A stretch of 64,000 bases of DNA from Karstenula rhodostoma CBS 690.94 (Eukaryota > Ascomycota > Dothideomycetes > Pleosporales > Didymosphaeriaceae), in the NCBI GenBank assembly GCA_010093485.1, contig MU001507.1, forward strand, positions 1,314,844 to 1,378,843. Reading direction: 5' to 3'. The notes below the pieces were generated by a model. It did not search any database, had not been told where the DNA came from, and saw only the letters and a list, made by a program, of their open reading frames with translations. This document shows, piece after piece, positions 1 to 12,870 of the stretch. The translations under genes were made by a program, and so were the position numbers. Positions within the stretch are counted from its first letter, which is position 1; each line of letters begins with the position of its first letter.

Positions 1-3000
1 ACTAAAATTAATAATACTAATTAGAAAATAAGTAATAAAAAGTAACTTACTATTAACTATTCTAGTAGTATTATAGTAGCTCTTATTAATTTAATTAACC
101 TTTTAAATAAAATCTCTAAGAATGGAATTTATAATATAATATAGAATCCTTATCTACTTTCTAAGAGTATAATTCTAGATAGTATAGCTACTATTTACCT
201 TATTAATAATTAGAATTTTCTAGTTACTAGTTCTTTTAAGAAAGTGACTATAGAAGACTAAGTTAAAGTAGAAACTTAAGCTCTACCTATCTTAGAAATA
301 AAAAATTACCTAATTAAGAATATTCTTTATAGTAAGAATAGGAAATAATTAGAGAATCTACTACTTAAAGATATAAAGATAGTTAAGAACTTTTATATAA
401 ATATTATCTTAGAAGCTTAACTTAAGAAAGTTAGTATTTAATATTTTAGCTTAGATAATACCCTAAGGATTAGAATAATTAAATAAAGTATTATAATAGT
501 AGACCTATAGTATAAGTATAACTTTACTTTTTTTAAATATAAGCCTATATACTCTTATCCTACTATTATAAATATAATTTAACTATCTAGACTATTAAGA
601 GAGAATATCTCCCGCTTAGATAGTAAAGAACTATAGTATAAGTAATTAGAATACCTTAAGAAAAAGGCTTTATAAGCTCTAGTTTCTAGTATATATAGTA
701 TATTAATTAAAAGAATATAATAATAAGAATATAAGTATTATATAGTTACTTATATAAATAAGGTAGTCTTATAATAACTATATAAGTATTTACTATATCT
801 ATTCTACTAAATTATATAGGACCTATTTAATATAGAGTAAGGGTAAATACTTAAATTCTAAATCCTTATAATAAAGAAAGAATTTAGTAGGAAGTTCTAT
901 AATTTTAATCTATAAGAGAAGACACTTTTAGAGATTCTATAATTAATAAAATACCTATTAACCTTTATAAAGAATAAGTACTAGCTCTAAATTATATAAA
1001 TCTAGTAAAATAATAATATAGTAATACTCCTATAGTAAAGGATATTACAATATAAGAAATAGATAATTAAAGAAAAAATTATAATTAACCCTTTACTACC
1101 TTATATATATAAAACTAATAGTTTAGTAGAGTAAGCTAGAAAAGAGCTAATTAAATAAATAGTAAAGATAAGGTCTAGTATAAATCTACTAATAAAGCTA
1201 TAGCTAGAGATTATAGATATAGTAGTCTAACTATATAATATAAACCTAAGTATAGTATATAGTTTCTAATTACTAAATAAAGTATTAAATAGCTAGTTCT
1301 AATAATACTTTTAGTACTATAAGCCTATAATTATATAATATATAATAGTAGATTTCTACCTAGACTAGAGTAGGATTTATACCTATAAATACCAAGTATA
1401 TCCTCTAATAAAGGATCGCGAAGCTAGGTATAATAAAAGGGGATTTAAAATAAATCTAAGAGCTTATATTAGGTATTTAGTAAACTATTAAACTTCTAAT
1501 ATCTATAAAATATAGATTCCTATATTTAATTAAGTAATTATAACTAAGAATATTATATTTAATAAAACTACCTTCTACTAGAGAGTATATAAAACTAAGT
1601 TTCTAAAGGTAAAAGCTCTAAGAATTATAAAGAGTATTTAGAAGAATAAGGTTAATAATCTAAAAGATATATTTAATATAATTAATCTTACTTCTAGCTT
1701 AAATAAGCACGCGAGTACTATAAGAATTAAAGATACTAAGTAACTACTTAGGGGTAAAGGATTAGAGTAGATAAATTCTAAAAATAGCTAGCTAAGGAAT
1801 TAGAAAATAATAATATTAACTACTATATAAGCTATAGGTATAGTTAGCTAGTAGCTAGAAATTTATATAGGTTAAGATTTAAGTATAGAACTTATAACCC
1901 TAGATATAATACTATAGCTAGATATTATAGGAACTAATTAATATAATTATAAGAATACTAGAAGCTACTAGAATTAGAATTTAACTAGAAGAGCTAGTAA
2001 ACTAGAGCCTTAGAATAATACTTCCCTAAAGTAGGAGCTTTAAAACCCTATTACTACCTCTTAATCTAGTATAACTAACTCTATACTACTAGATAAAATA
2101 GGAAATCTATTAGTAAGCTAAAAGTAATAATATATCTTCCCTATAGTAAGTAGAGTAAGTAGATAACTTTAAGAAAAGGTATCTAAGATTAACTAACTAA
2201 TAAGTAGGTATTTACTAGTTTAAAAGTTAAGATAATAAGATATAGATTATAATAATTAGCTAGAAAGTAAATTAAATTTTAGTATATATATACTAATAGT
2301 AGATCTATCTTTAAAAAATAGTTTCTAGATTAACTTTATATATATATTTATACTAGAAGTAGATAAAACTTAGAATAAGTATAAAGGCTATAAGATACTA
2401 AATATAGTAGTTATAGTAGTTATACTTAAAAAACTAAAACTAGTAATATTACTAGCTTATCTATATAGAGATAAACTACTACTAGAACTAATACTCTAGA
2501 AATATCTACTTTCCTATCCTCTAGGAAAGCTATTTAAGTAGGCTATAATTAAAGAGATTACTACCCTATAGTAGAAAGGAACTTAGATAAAGCTACCCTA
2601 ATTATAAGTAATAGAATACCTACTTTTACTAAAATAAATATTTATATATAAGCTTAATTAGAATAGTTAGTTTAAAAATTATAAAGTTTATATTATAGTT
2701 AGAGGGGATCTTTAACTAAAGGATACCCTATACTTAACCTATACTACTATACTTATAGTAAGGTTATTCTAAATAATAATAGTAATTACTATAGAATTTA
2801 ATTTTAAGATTAAATAATATAATATTATAGGAGTATTCCTAAATACTATAATTATAGTAGATAATTCTATAACCTATAAACTTCTAGATAGGTTTAAAAT
2901 ATTAGGAATATATATAAAATTAAATTAAGCTCTCTATAGTTTAAGAGACTTACTACTTCTTTAGTATAAAGAGTTTTCCTACTCGCTTAGAGCTAAAGGG

Positions 3001-4080
3001 CTTAAAGCTTTAAAGGAAGAGTCTTATTTATTCCTTTCTAGAGATTAGAAAATTCTAGTACTATTCTATATAGATAATATACTACTTCTATATTATAATA
3101 ACTATAGAGAGTAAGTTTAAATACTATAAAATAAAATTATAAATAAATATAAAATTAAAGATAAGAGACTAGTTAAGTAGTTTCTTAGAGTATAAGTAAT
3201 TAGAAACTAAGATAATTAGATAATTATACTTATATATAATATATATATTAATAAGATTATAAAAAAATTTAAGTTTTATAAAACTAGTAGCTTTCTACCT
3301 ACTCCTCTCTTAATTAATAAGCTTAAAAAGAATAAAGGTAAAGTATTACTATAATAGATTAAGAATTATTAAGAAAAGGTTAGATTAATATTATATATAG
3401 TAATTATACTATAACTAGATATTATATTTACTATATTAAAGCTATCCTTCTTTCTTACTAACTTAAGTATAAAGTATAAAGTAGTAGTTAATTAAGTAAT
3501 TCTATACCTCTATAGGACGCGCTAGAAAGTAATTTAGTTTAGTAAATATAATAGTCTAGACCTATTTATCTATAAAGATATATCTTTTATAGATAATTTA
3601 TTAATAAAATAATTATTCTATAGGTATATCGCTCTACTATTTAGTAGTACTATTCTATAAAAGGTAGTTTACTAAAGTATAATTATAATTTTAATTATAG
3701 AAATAGAGTTTCTTACTCTAGAGTATATTAGTAAAGAAGTAATAATATTAAAGTACTTTTTTACTAAACTTATACTAGACTTAGAATTACTCTAGTAAAT
3801 CTACTATAATAACTAGTAGATAATTAGACTAGTAATTAGAAAAAATAAAAGGATTACTATATACCTTTAATATATTAATATCTAGAATATATAGCTATAA
3901 TAAGAGTATATAAAGGAATTATTTAAAATTTTATATTTTAAAATAAGTAAAATACCTATAGATAGTTTAATAAAAGTACTATTAAAATAGTAGTTTACTA
4001 GATTTATAAAACTACTTAATCTTTAAAATATAAGTTTTATAATTATAGATATAGAAAAAATAAAGTAAATAGAGATTTAT
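1..4080 (+). pseudogene. Copia-1a Pol remnant (integrase, RT, RNase H)
   Basis: Decayed polyprotein that would have supplied integration and reverse transcription in a cytoplasmic virus-like particle. Around 1414-1600 the frame reads like the C-terminal integrase region, with a stretch resembling YLVGYxxTNIYRIWIP followed by VITTKNIIFN. The RT spans about 2680-3190: the VRGDL motif is near 2696, a stretch like ALYSLRDSPLLWYKEF near 2930, and the catalytic YVDD box survives as YIDN near 3066-3090 (Asp to Asn, GAT to AAT). RNase H covers about 3540-3800, including ISKEVIxLKYFF, and the LTKALPRQ-like Copia C-terminus follows near 3960. Gln and Trp codons are now TAA or TAG. Copy 1b gives the same reading 8.79 kb to the right. 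Confidence 0.92.
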
Positions 4081-5123
4081 TAGATTTAATTATAAAAAGT
4101 ACTTTTTAACTAGAGAATAAAAGAAAAATAAAGGAAAAATAAAAAAAATCTATCCTACTTAAATATATTAAGTATCTAATTAAAGAGTTTATAAAGCTAA
4201 GTATACTACTATACTTCTAATATATTAGAGTACCTAAAATACCTATATTTAAAACTACCCTAACTATAAATAGGAGATTCCTTAGCTTTAAAAAACCTAT
4301 TATAACTATATAGATATTCTTTAAAGTAATTAAAGTTAGACTACTACTAATTTATACTATAATAACTAATATTTAGACCTATTTTATAGAGCTATTATAA
4401 AGTATAGTACTTATAAGGAATAGATATATTATACTTAAAAATATATATAGCCTTTTATAAGCCTACCTTTTAGCTATTTATAGGGTAGACCTATTAGAAG
4501 ATAGGTAAAGTAAGGATAAGAATAGTAGAAATAGGGATAAAAATAGAAGGAGTAGGGATAAAAGTAGAAATAGAAGTAGGTAGAGATAGAATAGAAGTAG
4601 GTAAAGTAGGGATAGAAGTAGAGGAAGTAGGAAAAAAGCTAGATATTAAGTAAGGGTTTTATAAAAGTATAAGAAAGGTCTCTTAATTCTTATTCTAATT
4701 CTTTAGTATAGCTTAAATATACTACTATAAATAATTAACCTTATAAGTTTATATATAGTTAGTATTAAAAAGTAAAAGGTAAGAATATACTATAAGATAG
4801 AATAATAGGGATAAAAAAGAAAAGTTTAAAAGGTATAAAAGATATTTTTTTATCCTACCTACCTCTACTAGTTTATACTATATAATAATTACTTACCTTA
4901 TTTACTATTACTTACTATACCTAGTTATAAGGCTACTACTATTTATAAGTACTATACTAAGTACTAAGAGACTCTTACTCTAGCTAATTAGTATTGCGAT
5001 ACTAATAATAGTATAATATAAATAGGAAATTATAGTCTAAGCTATATATTTTTAAGGAAAGCTAATCTAAATAATTAAATTCTACTAGTAGATAAATAAT
5101 AAGCACTATTTACCTAGGGGGTA
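4081..5123 (+). other. Copia-1a long 3' region with Arg/Ser-rich tract
   Basis: About 1 kb between the recognisable Copia C-terminus and the 3' LTR, longer than the short 3' untranslated stretch usual for Copia elements. At about 4494-4650 lies a purine-only tract built from repeats of agtagggata and close variants; one frame reads as alternating Arg, Ser, Asp, Lys and Asn ending near a TAA. The same tract is at about 13285-13440 in copy 1b, so it belongs to the family. The rest shows no domain I recognise. A short polypurine tract (tagggggta, 5115-5123) abuts the LTR and is the expected plus-strand primer. Confidence 0.6.
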
Positions 5124-5329
5124 TATTAAGAATATAAATAATACTTAGTAATATTAGGGTTTATAGAGCTCTAATTAGCCGCGATAAGGGATACCTTAAC
5201 CTAAGTACTAAACTAATTTAGGATAAGTATAGTATATAACTAGTCTTTCTAGTAATCTTTTCTTATATAGTAATCTAATTAATTTACTCCCTAAATAAAG
5301 GGATATTTAAGCTCCTTTTCTCTACTATA
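5124..5329 (+). repeat. Copia-1a 3' LTR
   Basis: This 206-bp LTR is equal in length to both LTRs of Copia-1b. It begins tattaagaatat, where the ancestral TGTTAAG survives in the inverted copy at 5438, and ends tctactata. Retained CpG sites (ccgcgat near 5180) are absent in the 1b LTRs. Confidence 0.93.
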
Positions 5330-5438
5330 ACTATACTTATTCTAAATTAGTTTAGTACTTAGATTAAGGTACTCCTTATCGCGGCTAATTAGAACTCTAT
5401 AAACCCTAATATTACTAAGTATTATTTATATTCTTAAC
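5330..5438 (-). repeat. Inverted half of a Copia-1 LTR
   Basis: The reverse complement matches bases 1-109 of the Copia-1 LTR (5124-5232). Its outer end still reads ttaaca, i.e. TGTTAA on the minus strand, preserving the original LTR terminus. The other half is missing on its left, where Copia-1a sits, which suggests Copia-1a inserted into this older LTR. With the forward LTR it makes a 109-bp inverted repeat separated by about 97 bp. Confidence 0.88.
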
Positions 5439-7415
5439 ACTATTTTATAGACTAGTTTCTCTACTATTATAGACTCTTTTATAGGCCTAAACTTAGCTAT
5501 TTTTATAAGTCTATATATTATTACTATAATAGTATTATATATATATTTTATTTCTAGCTATAGTAATTTTAGGAGTTTTATAATAAAATCTATTATTATA
5601 TTTTATTATAGTTATTTTATTATAAATAGTAGTTATAAAAGTTTATAAGATTTATATCTCTTAGAATTATTTTTTTAGTAAACTAAATAGTTACTTATTT
5701 CTTATATTACTAGTTACTTAAGCTTAGGAATAGTATATTTATTTATAATATAATATATTATTTCTTTAATATTTAGATATCCCTATTCTCTTAATTTATA
5801 TAGTTTTCTAATTAGAATAGATATATATCTATTATTAGTAGTCTTATTTAGTTTTATTAAAACTATATTTAAAGAGATTATATTTTTTTTTTAATTTTAA
5901 TTAAATTCTTAGTAGCCCTAAAAGTTTTATACTTCTAGTTTTATATATTTTAGACTAGCTATCTATATTTTAATCTTTAGTTAATTATACTTAAATATAC
6001 TATTTTTATATTTATATAGTACTATATTATATAATTTAACCTTATTCTTAATTAAGTCTAATTATCTACTTAAGATATCTACTATATTATTAAGAGTTCT
6101 AGATTAATAATAGATTATAAAATTAAAATTTACTAGAAATTCTACCTATTATACTTATTATTAGTTAAGCTTTTTAATTAATATAAAGCTAGTAAGGTTT
6201 TAGTAGTCTATTTATACCTCTATCTTAAAATAGGCTTCTATAAATTATACTTTCTATTATTTAAAAATATTTATTATTACTAGTAGTTCCTTATTATAAA
6301 TATTATAGTTAAGTTCTACTCTAGAAAATTTTTATAAATAGTAAAATACTAGTTTTTATTTTCTACTTTTATCTAGCTATAAAAGAATTACTTTTAATAT
6401 ATAATTAAATATATTTATTTTAACCTTAGTTAGTTTTTATAGATTAAATATTTATAGAAGTAGAGTTATTAGAAATATTATCTATAATTTCCTAAATACC
6501 TCTAATAGTTTCCCTTAGATTAGTTATATAACTTTATTATTTTTTTTTTTTATAAAATCTATTAGTAATATAGTAGTTTTAGAATAGTTTTTTATAAACT
6601 TCTAATAGAAGTTAGTAAATCCTAGAAAGAACTAAATATCCTTTACTAACTTAGAAACTAGCTATTCTTATATAGTAGTAACCTTCTTTAGGTTTATTAA
6701 TATACCTTTTTTTAAAATAATAAATTCTAGATATTTTATTTTAGTAATATAGAACTTATATTTATCTAGATAGAGAAGTAATTAATATTCTTTTATCTTT
6801 TTAAGTACTTTCTTTATATATTCTATATATTCCTCTAGTATTTTAGTAGAGTAAATAAGTATATTATTAAAATATACTATATAGAATATATTTAAGTATT
6901 TATATAGTACTTTATTAATAACTACCTAAAATATTATAAGGATATTTATTAATCTAAATAGTATAACCTAATATTTATAGAGATTATATCTAGTTCTAAA
7001 TACTATTTTCTATTTATATTCTTTAGCTATTTATATATAGTAATATCTATTATATATATTAAATTTTATAAACTACTTAACTTTCTAGAATTAATCTATA
7101 AGCTCTATAATTAAGGGTAATAAATACTAGTTCTTAATTATAATATTATTTAGCTATTTATAGTTTATATAGAGTTATAGTTTACTATTTTTCTTAGATA
7201 TTTATAGAATTAGAAAGGCTATAGAATTATAATTTTCCTAAATATATTTCTATTTTAGATTCTTTTATAAATACTCCTATATTTTTTTTTCTTAGTTTAC
7301 TAATATTAGCCTTAGTTATTCTAGTTATAATTTTATACCTTATTTTAGAGGTATTTTATAATCTTATTCTTAGTAATCTAATAGTTCTTTCCCTTTAATT
7401 TCTTTAAAGAATTTT
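5439..7415 (-). pseudogene. Gypsy-A1 Pol remnant (RT, RNase H, integrase N-terminal part)
   Basis: Read right to left. The catalytic RT box YVDDILIYS survives with Asp-to-Asn changes as YFNNILIYS at 6849-6886. The integrase zinc-binding domain (H2C2) lies at about 5675-5840: the frame reads like GYLNIKEIIYYIINKYTIPK followed by a YLVY stretch at 5678-5689 that matches CLVC after two Cys-to-Tyr changes (TGT to TAT). RNase H should fall between the two. Domain order RT, RNase H, integrase is that of Ty3/Gypsy. The sister segment in A2 is 39535-41525. The right end is cut by Copia-1b in the upstream part of Pol. Confidence 0.88.
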
Positions 7416-7621
7416 TATTAAGAATATAAATAATACTTAGTAATATTAGGGTTTATAGAGCTCTAATTAACTATAATAAAGGGTACCTTAACCTAAGTAC
7501 TAAACTAATTTAGAATAAGTATAGTATATAACTAGCCTTTCTAGTAATCTTTTCTTATATAGTAATCTAATTAATTTACTCCCTAAATAAAGGGATATTT
7601 AAACTCCTTTTCTCTACTATA
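7416..7621 (+). repeat. Copia-1b 5' LTR
   Basis: This 206-bp LTR has the same start (tattaagaatat) and end (tctactata) as 14438-14643. Differences from the 3' LTR are C/T or G/A transitions. The bases just inside (attataagtctagtactt) are where a primer-binding site belongs, but RIP prevents a tRNA assignment. Confidence 0.95.
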
Positions 7622-7639
7622 ATTATAAGTCTAGTACTT

Positions 7640-10600
7640 AAAATATAAAATAATTCTCTCTATATACTTTACTATTTAAATATATCCTCTTAGGTTCTTC
7701 TATTATACTAAAAGCCTTTTTTATTTAATAAAACTATAAGTAATTTAACTATTCTAGATACTTAGACCTAACTTATTAATTAAATAAGCTAGTCTTATTA
7801 GTTTATAAGCTTATATTTCTAAGTAAACTCTAAAGGTATCTAGTTTAAAATTAATCTAGATAGTCTAATAGTCTCCTTAATTAAGGATAATTACCCTATT
7901 TAACTAGTTATTTTAGAAGAACTATACTAACTAGTTACTTTAGATAACCTTAAAAATTATAAGTAGAAGCTTAAATTATATAAAAAGGATAAGGAAAGTT
8001 ATATTTTAAGGATTATAGAATATTATACTATAGTCTCTAACTAGTAGATATACTATTCTAAACTATAAAATCTCTAGAACTAGATTTATACTACTATCTC
8101 CTAAAATCTCCTTACTCTAGTAATAATTAATATAGTTAAAGATAATAAATCTATCTTATAATATCTACTTTATATACTAAAAAATAATCTAGTACCTATT
8201 AAAGAAGTAACTAAAAACCTTATTTAAGTATAGTATTATACTTATCTTAATAAAGTAAAGAATAGATAGTAGAATCTAAAGATCTAATTTAAAAAATAGT
8301 AATTTCTCTACTATAAAATAATTATATACTTAATTAAAAAAACTAAAAGAGTACTTATAATCTATAATTTCTTTAAAGCTTTAGATAAGAAGATTACCCC
8401 TAAGTAGTTCTACTTAATTAAGTAATAAATCCTATTTAATAAAATACTTAAAAGGCCTATAATAATACTTTCTAAGATTAGAAAGGTATTTTTAGTACTA
8501 ATCTAGAAATAATTACTCTATCCTAATTATAAAAGGACTAGTATCTATATAATATTTAGTAGTTAGACTATTAAGCCTAGTAGGGAATTATCTAATAATA
8601 TATAGAATAATAATTATTTTAACTACCCCTATAAGAATATCTAATATAAATAGTAATTAATTAAATACTAATACTTATAAATAACTATTACTAGTACTCT
8701 AATTAATAGATCTTAAGTATTTAACCTTTCTAATAAAGAGTAAAATAAGATTTTAAGCTATTTAAAACTCTTATAATAGTTAAAACTATAAACTAAAATT
8801 AATAGTACTAATTAGAAAATAAGTAATAAGAAATAGCTTACTATTAATTACTCTAGTAGTATTATAGTAACTCTTATTAATCTAATTAACTTTTTAAGTA
8901 AAGTCTTTAAGAATAGAATCTATAATATAATATAGAATTCTTACCTACTTTTTAAGAATATAATTCTAGATAATATAATTACTATTTACCTTATTAATAA
9001 TTAGAATCTTCTAGTTATTAGTTCTTTTAAGAAAGTAACTATAGAAGACTAAGTTAAAGTAGAAATTTAAACTCTACCTATTTTAGAAATAGGAAATTAC
9101 CTAATTAAGAATATTCTTTATAGTAAGAATAGGAAATAATTAGAGAATCTACTACTTAAAAATATAAAAGTAGTTAAGAACTTTTATATAAATATTATCT
9201 TAAAAACTTAACTTAAGAAAGTTAGTATTTAGTATTTTAGTCTAGATAATACCCTAAGGATTAGAATAATTAAATAAAGTATTATAATAGTAGACCTATA
9301 GTATAAGTATAATTTTACTTTTTTTAAATATAAGCCTATATACTCTTATTCTACTATTATAAATATAATTTAATTATCTAAGCTATTAAAAGAAAATATC
9401 TCCTACTTAGATAGTAAAGAACTATAGTATAAGTAATTAGAATATTTTAGAAAAAAGGCTTTATAAGCTCTAGTTTCTAGTATATATAGTATATTAATTA
9501 AAGGAATATAATAATAAAAATATAAGTATTATATAGTTATATATATAAGTAAGGTAATTTTATAATAACTATATAAGTATTTACTATATCTATTCTACTA
9601 TATTATATAGGACCTATTTAATATAGAGTAAGAGTAAATATTTAAATTCTAGATTCTTATAATAAAGGAAGAATTTAGTAAAAAGTTCTATAATTTTAAT
9701 TTATAAAGGAAGATACTTTTAGAAATTCTATAATTAATAAAACGCCTATTAACCTTTATAAAAAATAAATACTAGCTCTAAATTATATAAATTTAGTAGA
9801 ATAATAATATAGTAATACTTCTATAGTAAGGAATATTATAATATAAGGAATAGATAATTAAAAAAGAAATTATAATTAACCCTTTACTACCTTATATATA
9901 TAAAACTAATAGTTTAATAAAATAAACTAGAAAAGAGCTAATTAAATAAATAATAAAAATAAGGTCTAGTATAAATCTACTAATAAAACTATAGCTAGAG
10001 ATTATAAATATAGTAGTCTAGTTATATAATATAAGCCTATATATAATATATAGTTTCTAATTACTAAATAAAGTATTAAATAGCTAGTTTTAATAGTACT
10101 TTTAGTACTATAAGCCTATAATTATATAATATATAATAATAGATCTTTACTTAAACTAGAGTAGAATTTACGCCTATAGATACTAAGTATATTCTCTAAT
10201 AAAAAATCGCGAAGCTAAATATAATAAAAGGGGATTTAAAATAAATCTAAGAGTTTATATTAAGTATTTAGTAGACTATTAAACTTCTAATATCTATAGA
10301 ATATAAATTTCTATACTTAATTAAGTAATTATAACTAGAAATATTATATTTAATAAAATAACCTTCTACTAAGGAGTATATAAAATTAAGCTTCTAAAAG
10401 TAGAAATTTTAAGAATTATAAAAAGTATTTATAAGGATAAGGTTAATAATCTAGAAAATATATTTAATATAATTAATTTTACTTCTAGTTTAAATAAGCA
10501 CGCGAGTACTATAAGAATTAAAAATACTAAATAATTACTTAGAGATAAAGGATTAGAATAGATAGATTCTAAGAATAGCTAGCTAAAAAATTAGAAAGTA

Positions 10601-12870
10601 ATAATACTAACTACTATATAAGCTATAGATATAGCTAGCTAGTAACTAGAAATTTATATAGGCTAAGATTTAAGAATAAAACTTATAACTCTAGATATAA
10701 TACTATAGCTAGATATTATAGGGACTAATTAATATAATTATAAAAATACTAGGAGCTATTAGAATTAGAATTTAACTAGAAAAGCTAGTAAACTAGAGTT
10801 TTAGGATAATACTTCCTTAGAGTAGAAGTTTTAAAACCCTACTACTATCTTTTAATCTAGTATAACTAACTCTATACTATTAGATAAAGTAGAAAATCTA
10901 CTAATAAATTAAAGGTAATAGTATATATTCCCTATAGTAAGTAGGGTAAGTAGATAACTTTAAAAAGAGGCGCCTAAAATTAACTAACTAATAAGTAGGT
11001 ATTTACTAATTTAAAAATTAAGAAAATAAGATATAGATTATAATAATTAGCTAGAGAATAGATTAAATTTTAGTATATATATACTAATAGTAGATCTATT
11101 TTTAAAAAATAGTTTCTAGATTAACTTTATATATATATTTATACTAGGAGTAGATAAAATCTAAAATAAGTATAAAGGCTATAAAATACTAAATATAGTA
11201 ATTATAATAGCTATACTTAAAAAATTAAAACTAGTAATATTACTAGCTTATCTATATAGAGATAAGCTATTACTAAAACTAATACTTTAGAAATATCTAC
11301 TTTTTTATCCTTTAGAAAAGCTATTTAAATAGACTATAATTAAAAAAATTACTACTCTATAGTAGAAAGGAACTTAGATAAAGCTACCCTAATTATAAAT
11401 AATAAAATACCTACTTCTATTAAAATAGGTATTTATATATAAGTTTAATTAAAATAATTAGTTTAAGAATTATAAAGTTTATATTATAATTAGAGGGGAC
11501 TTTTAATTAAAAGATACCCTATACTTAACCTATACTACTATACTTATAATAAGATTATTCTAAGTAGTAATAATAATTACTATAGAATTTAATCTTAGAA
11601 TTAAATAATATAATATTATAGAAGTATTTCTAAATACTATAATTATAATAGATAATCCTATAACCTATAAACTTCTAGATAGGTTTAAGATATTAGGAAT
11701 ATATATAAAATTAAATTAAGCTCTTTATAATTTAAGAGACTTACTACTTCTCTAGTATAAAGAGTTTTCTTACTTACTTAAAGCTAAAGGGTTTAAAGTT
11801 TTAAAGGAAAAGCCTTATTTATTTCTTTCTAGAGATTAGAAAATTCTAGTACTATTCTATATAGATAATATACTACTTCTATATTATAATAACTATAAAG
11901 AGTAAGCTTAAATACTATAGAATAAAGTTATAAATAAATATAAAATTAAAAATAAAAAACTAATTAAGTAGTTTCTTAGAGTATAAGTAATTAGAGACTA
12001 AAATAATTAGATAATTATACTTATATATAATATATATATTAATAAAATTATAAAAAGATTTAAGTTTTATAAAACTAGTAACTTCCCGTCCACTCCTCTC
12101 TTAATTAATAAGTTTAAAAAGAGTAAAGGCGAAGTATCGCTATAGTAAATTAAAAATTATTAAAAAAAGGTTAGATTAGTATTATATATAGTAATTATAC
12201 TATAACTAGATATTATATTTACTATATTAAAGCTATCCTTCTTCCTTACTAACCTAAGTATAAAGTATAAAATAATAATTAATTAAATAATTCTATACCT
12301 CTATAAGACACACTAGAAAGCAATTTAGTTTAGTAGATATAATAGTCTAGACCTATTTATCTATAAAGATATATCTTTTATAAATAATCTACTAATAAGA
12401 TAATTATTCTATAGGTATATTACTCTACTATTTAGTAGCGCTATTCTATAAAAGGTAGCTTACTAAAGTATAATTATAATTTTAACTATAAAAATAAAAC
12501 TTTTTACTCTAAAGTATATTAGTAAAAAAGTAATAGTTTTAAAGTACTTTTTTACTAAACTTATACTAGACTTAGGATTACTCTAGTAAATCTACTATAA
12601 TAACTAGTAGATAATTAAACTAGTAATTAGAAAAAATAAAAGGATTACTATATACCTTTACTATATTAATATCTAGAATATATAGCTATAATAAAAGTAT
12701 ATAAAGGGATTATTTAAGGTTTTATATTTTAAAATAAGTAAAATACCTATAGATAGTTTAATAAAAGTATTATTAAAGTAGTAGTTTACTAGATTTATAT
12801 AACTATTTAATTTTTAAGATATAAGTTTTATAATTATAGATATAAAAGAAGTAAAGTAAGTAGAGATTTA
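7640..12870 (+). pseudogene. Copia-1b Gag-Pol remnant
   Basis: Full-length decayed Copia polyprotein. Roughly 7.7-8.9 kb should be Gag; a Cys-to-Tyr degraded zinc-knuckle-like stretch (YFNYPYKN) is visible near 8617-8640 but does not fit CX2CX4HX4C cleanly. The integrase C-terminal region is at about 10205-10390, RT at about 11480-11980 with the catalytic box YIDN near 11856-11880, and RNase H plus the Copia C-terminus at about 12330-12860. Residual CpG sites match those of copy 1a (tcgcgaag at 10207, cacgcgag at 10500). No start codon survives, since ATG before RIP would now read ATA. Domain limits are estimates from motif positions. Confidence 0.9.

Larger units (their letters stand above)
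1..5329 (+). mobile_element. Copia-1a, LTR retrotransposon relic, 5' end outside window
   Basis: Base 1 aligns with base 8792 of the complete sister copy Copia-1b, so about 1.38 kb (5' LTR, leader and start of gag) lies left of the window. The element runs rightward through integrase, reverse transcriptase and RNase H remnants to a 206-bp 3' LTR. Domain order integrase before reverse transcriptase, with strong matches to Copia polyprotein motifs, fixes the superfamily. It lacks the 523-bp insertion carried by Copia-1b. It appears to have landed inside an older inverted LTR of its own family, whose other half is at 5330-5438; the predicted TSD is actat (5330-5334), but its left partner is outside the window. 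All frames carry RIP-type stops, so it is not mobile. Confidence 0.93.

Noticed and set aside
4494..4650. Microsatellite of independent origin
   Set aside because: The same tract is in the same place in Copia-1b (13285-13440), so it belongs to the element.
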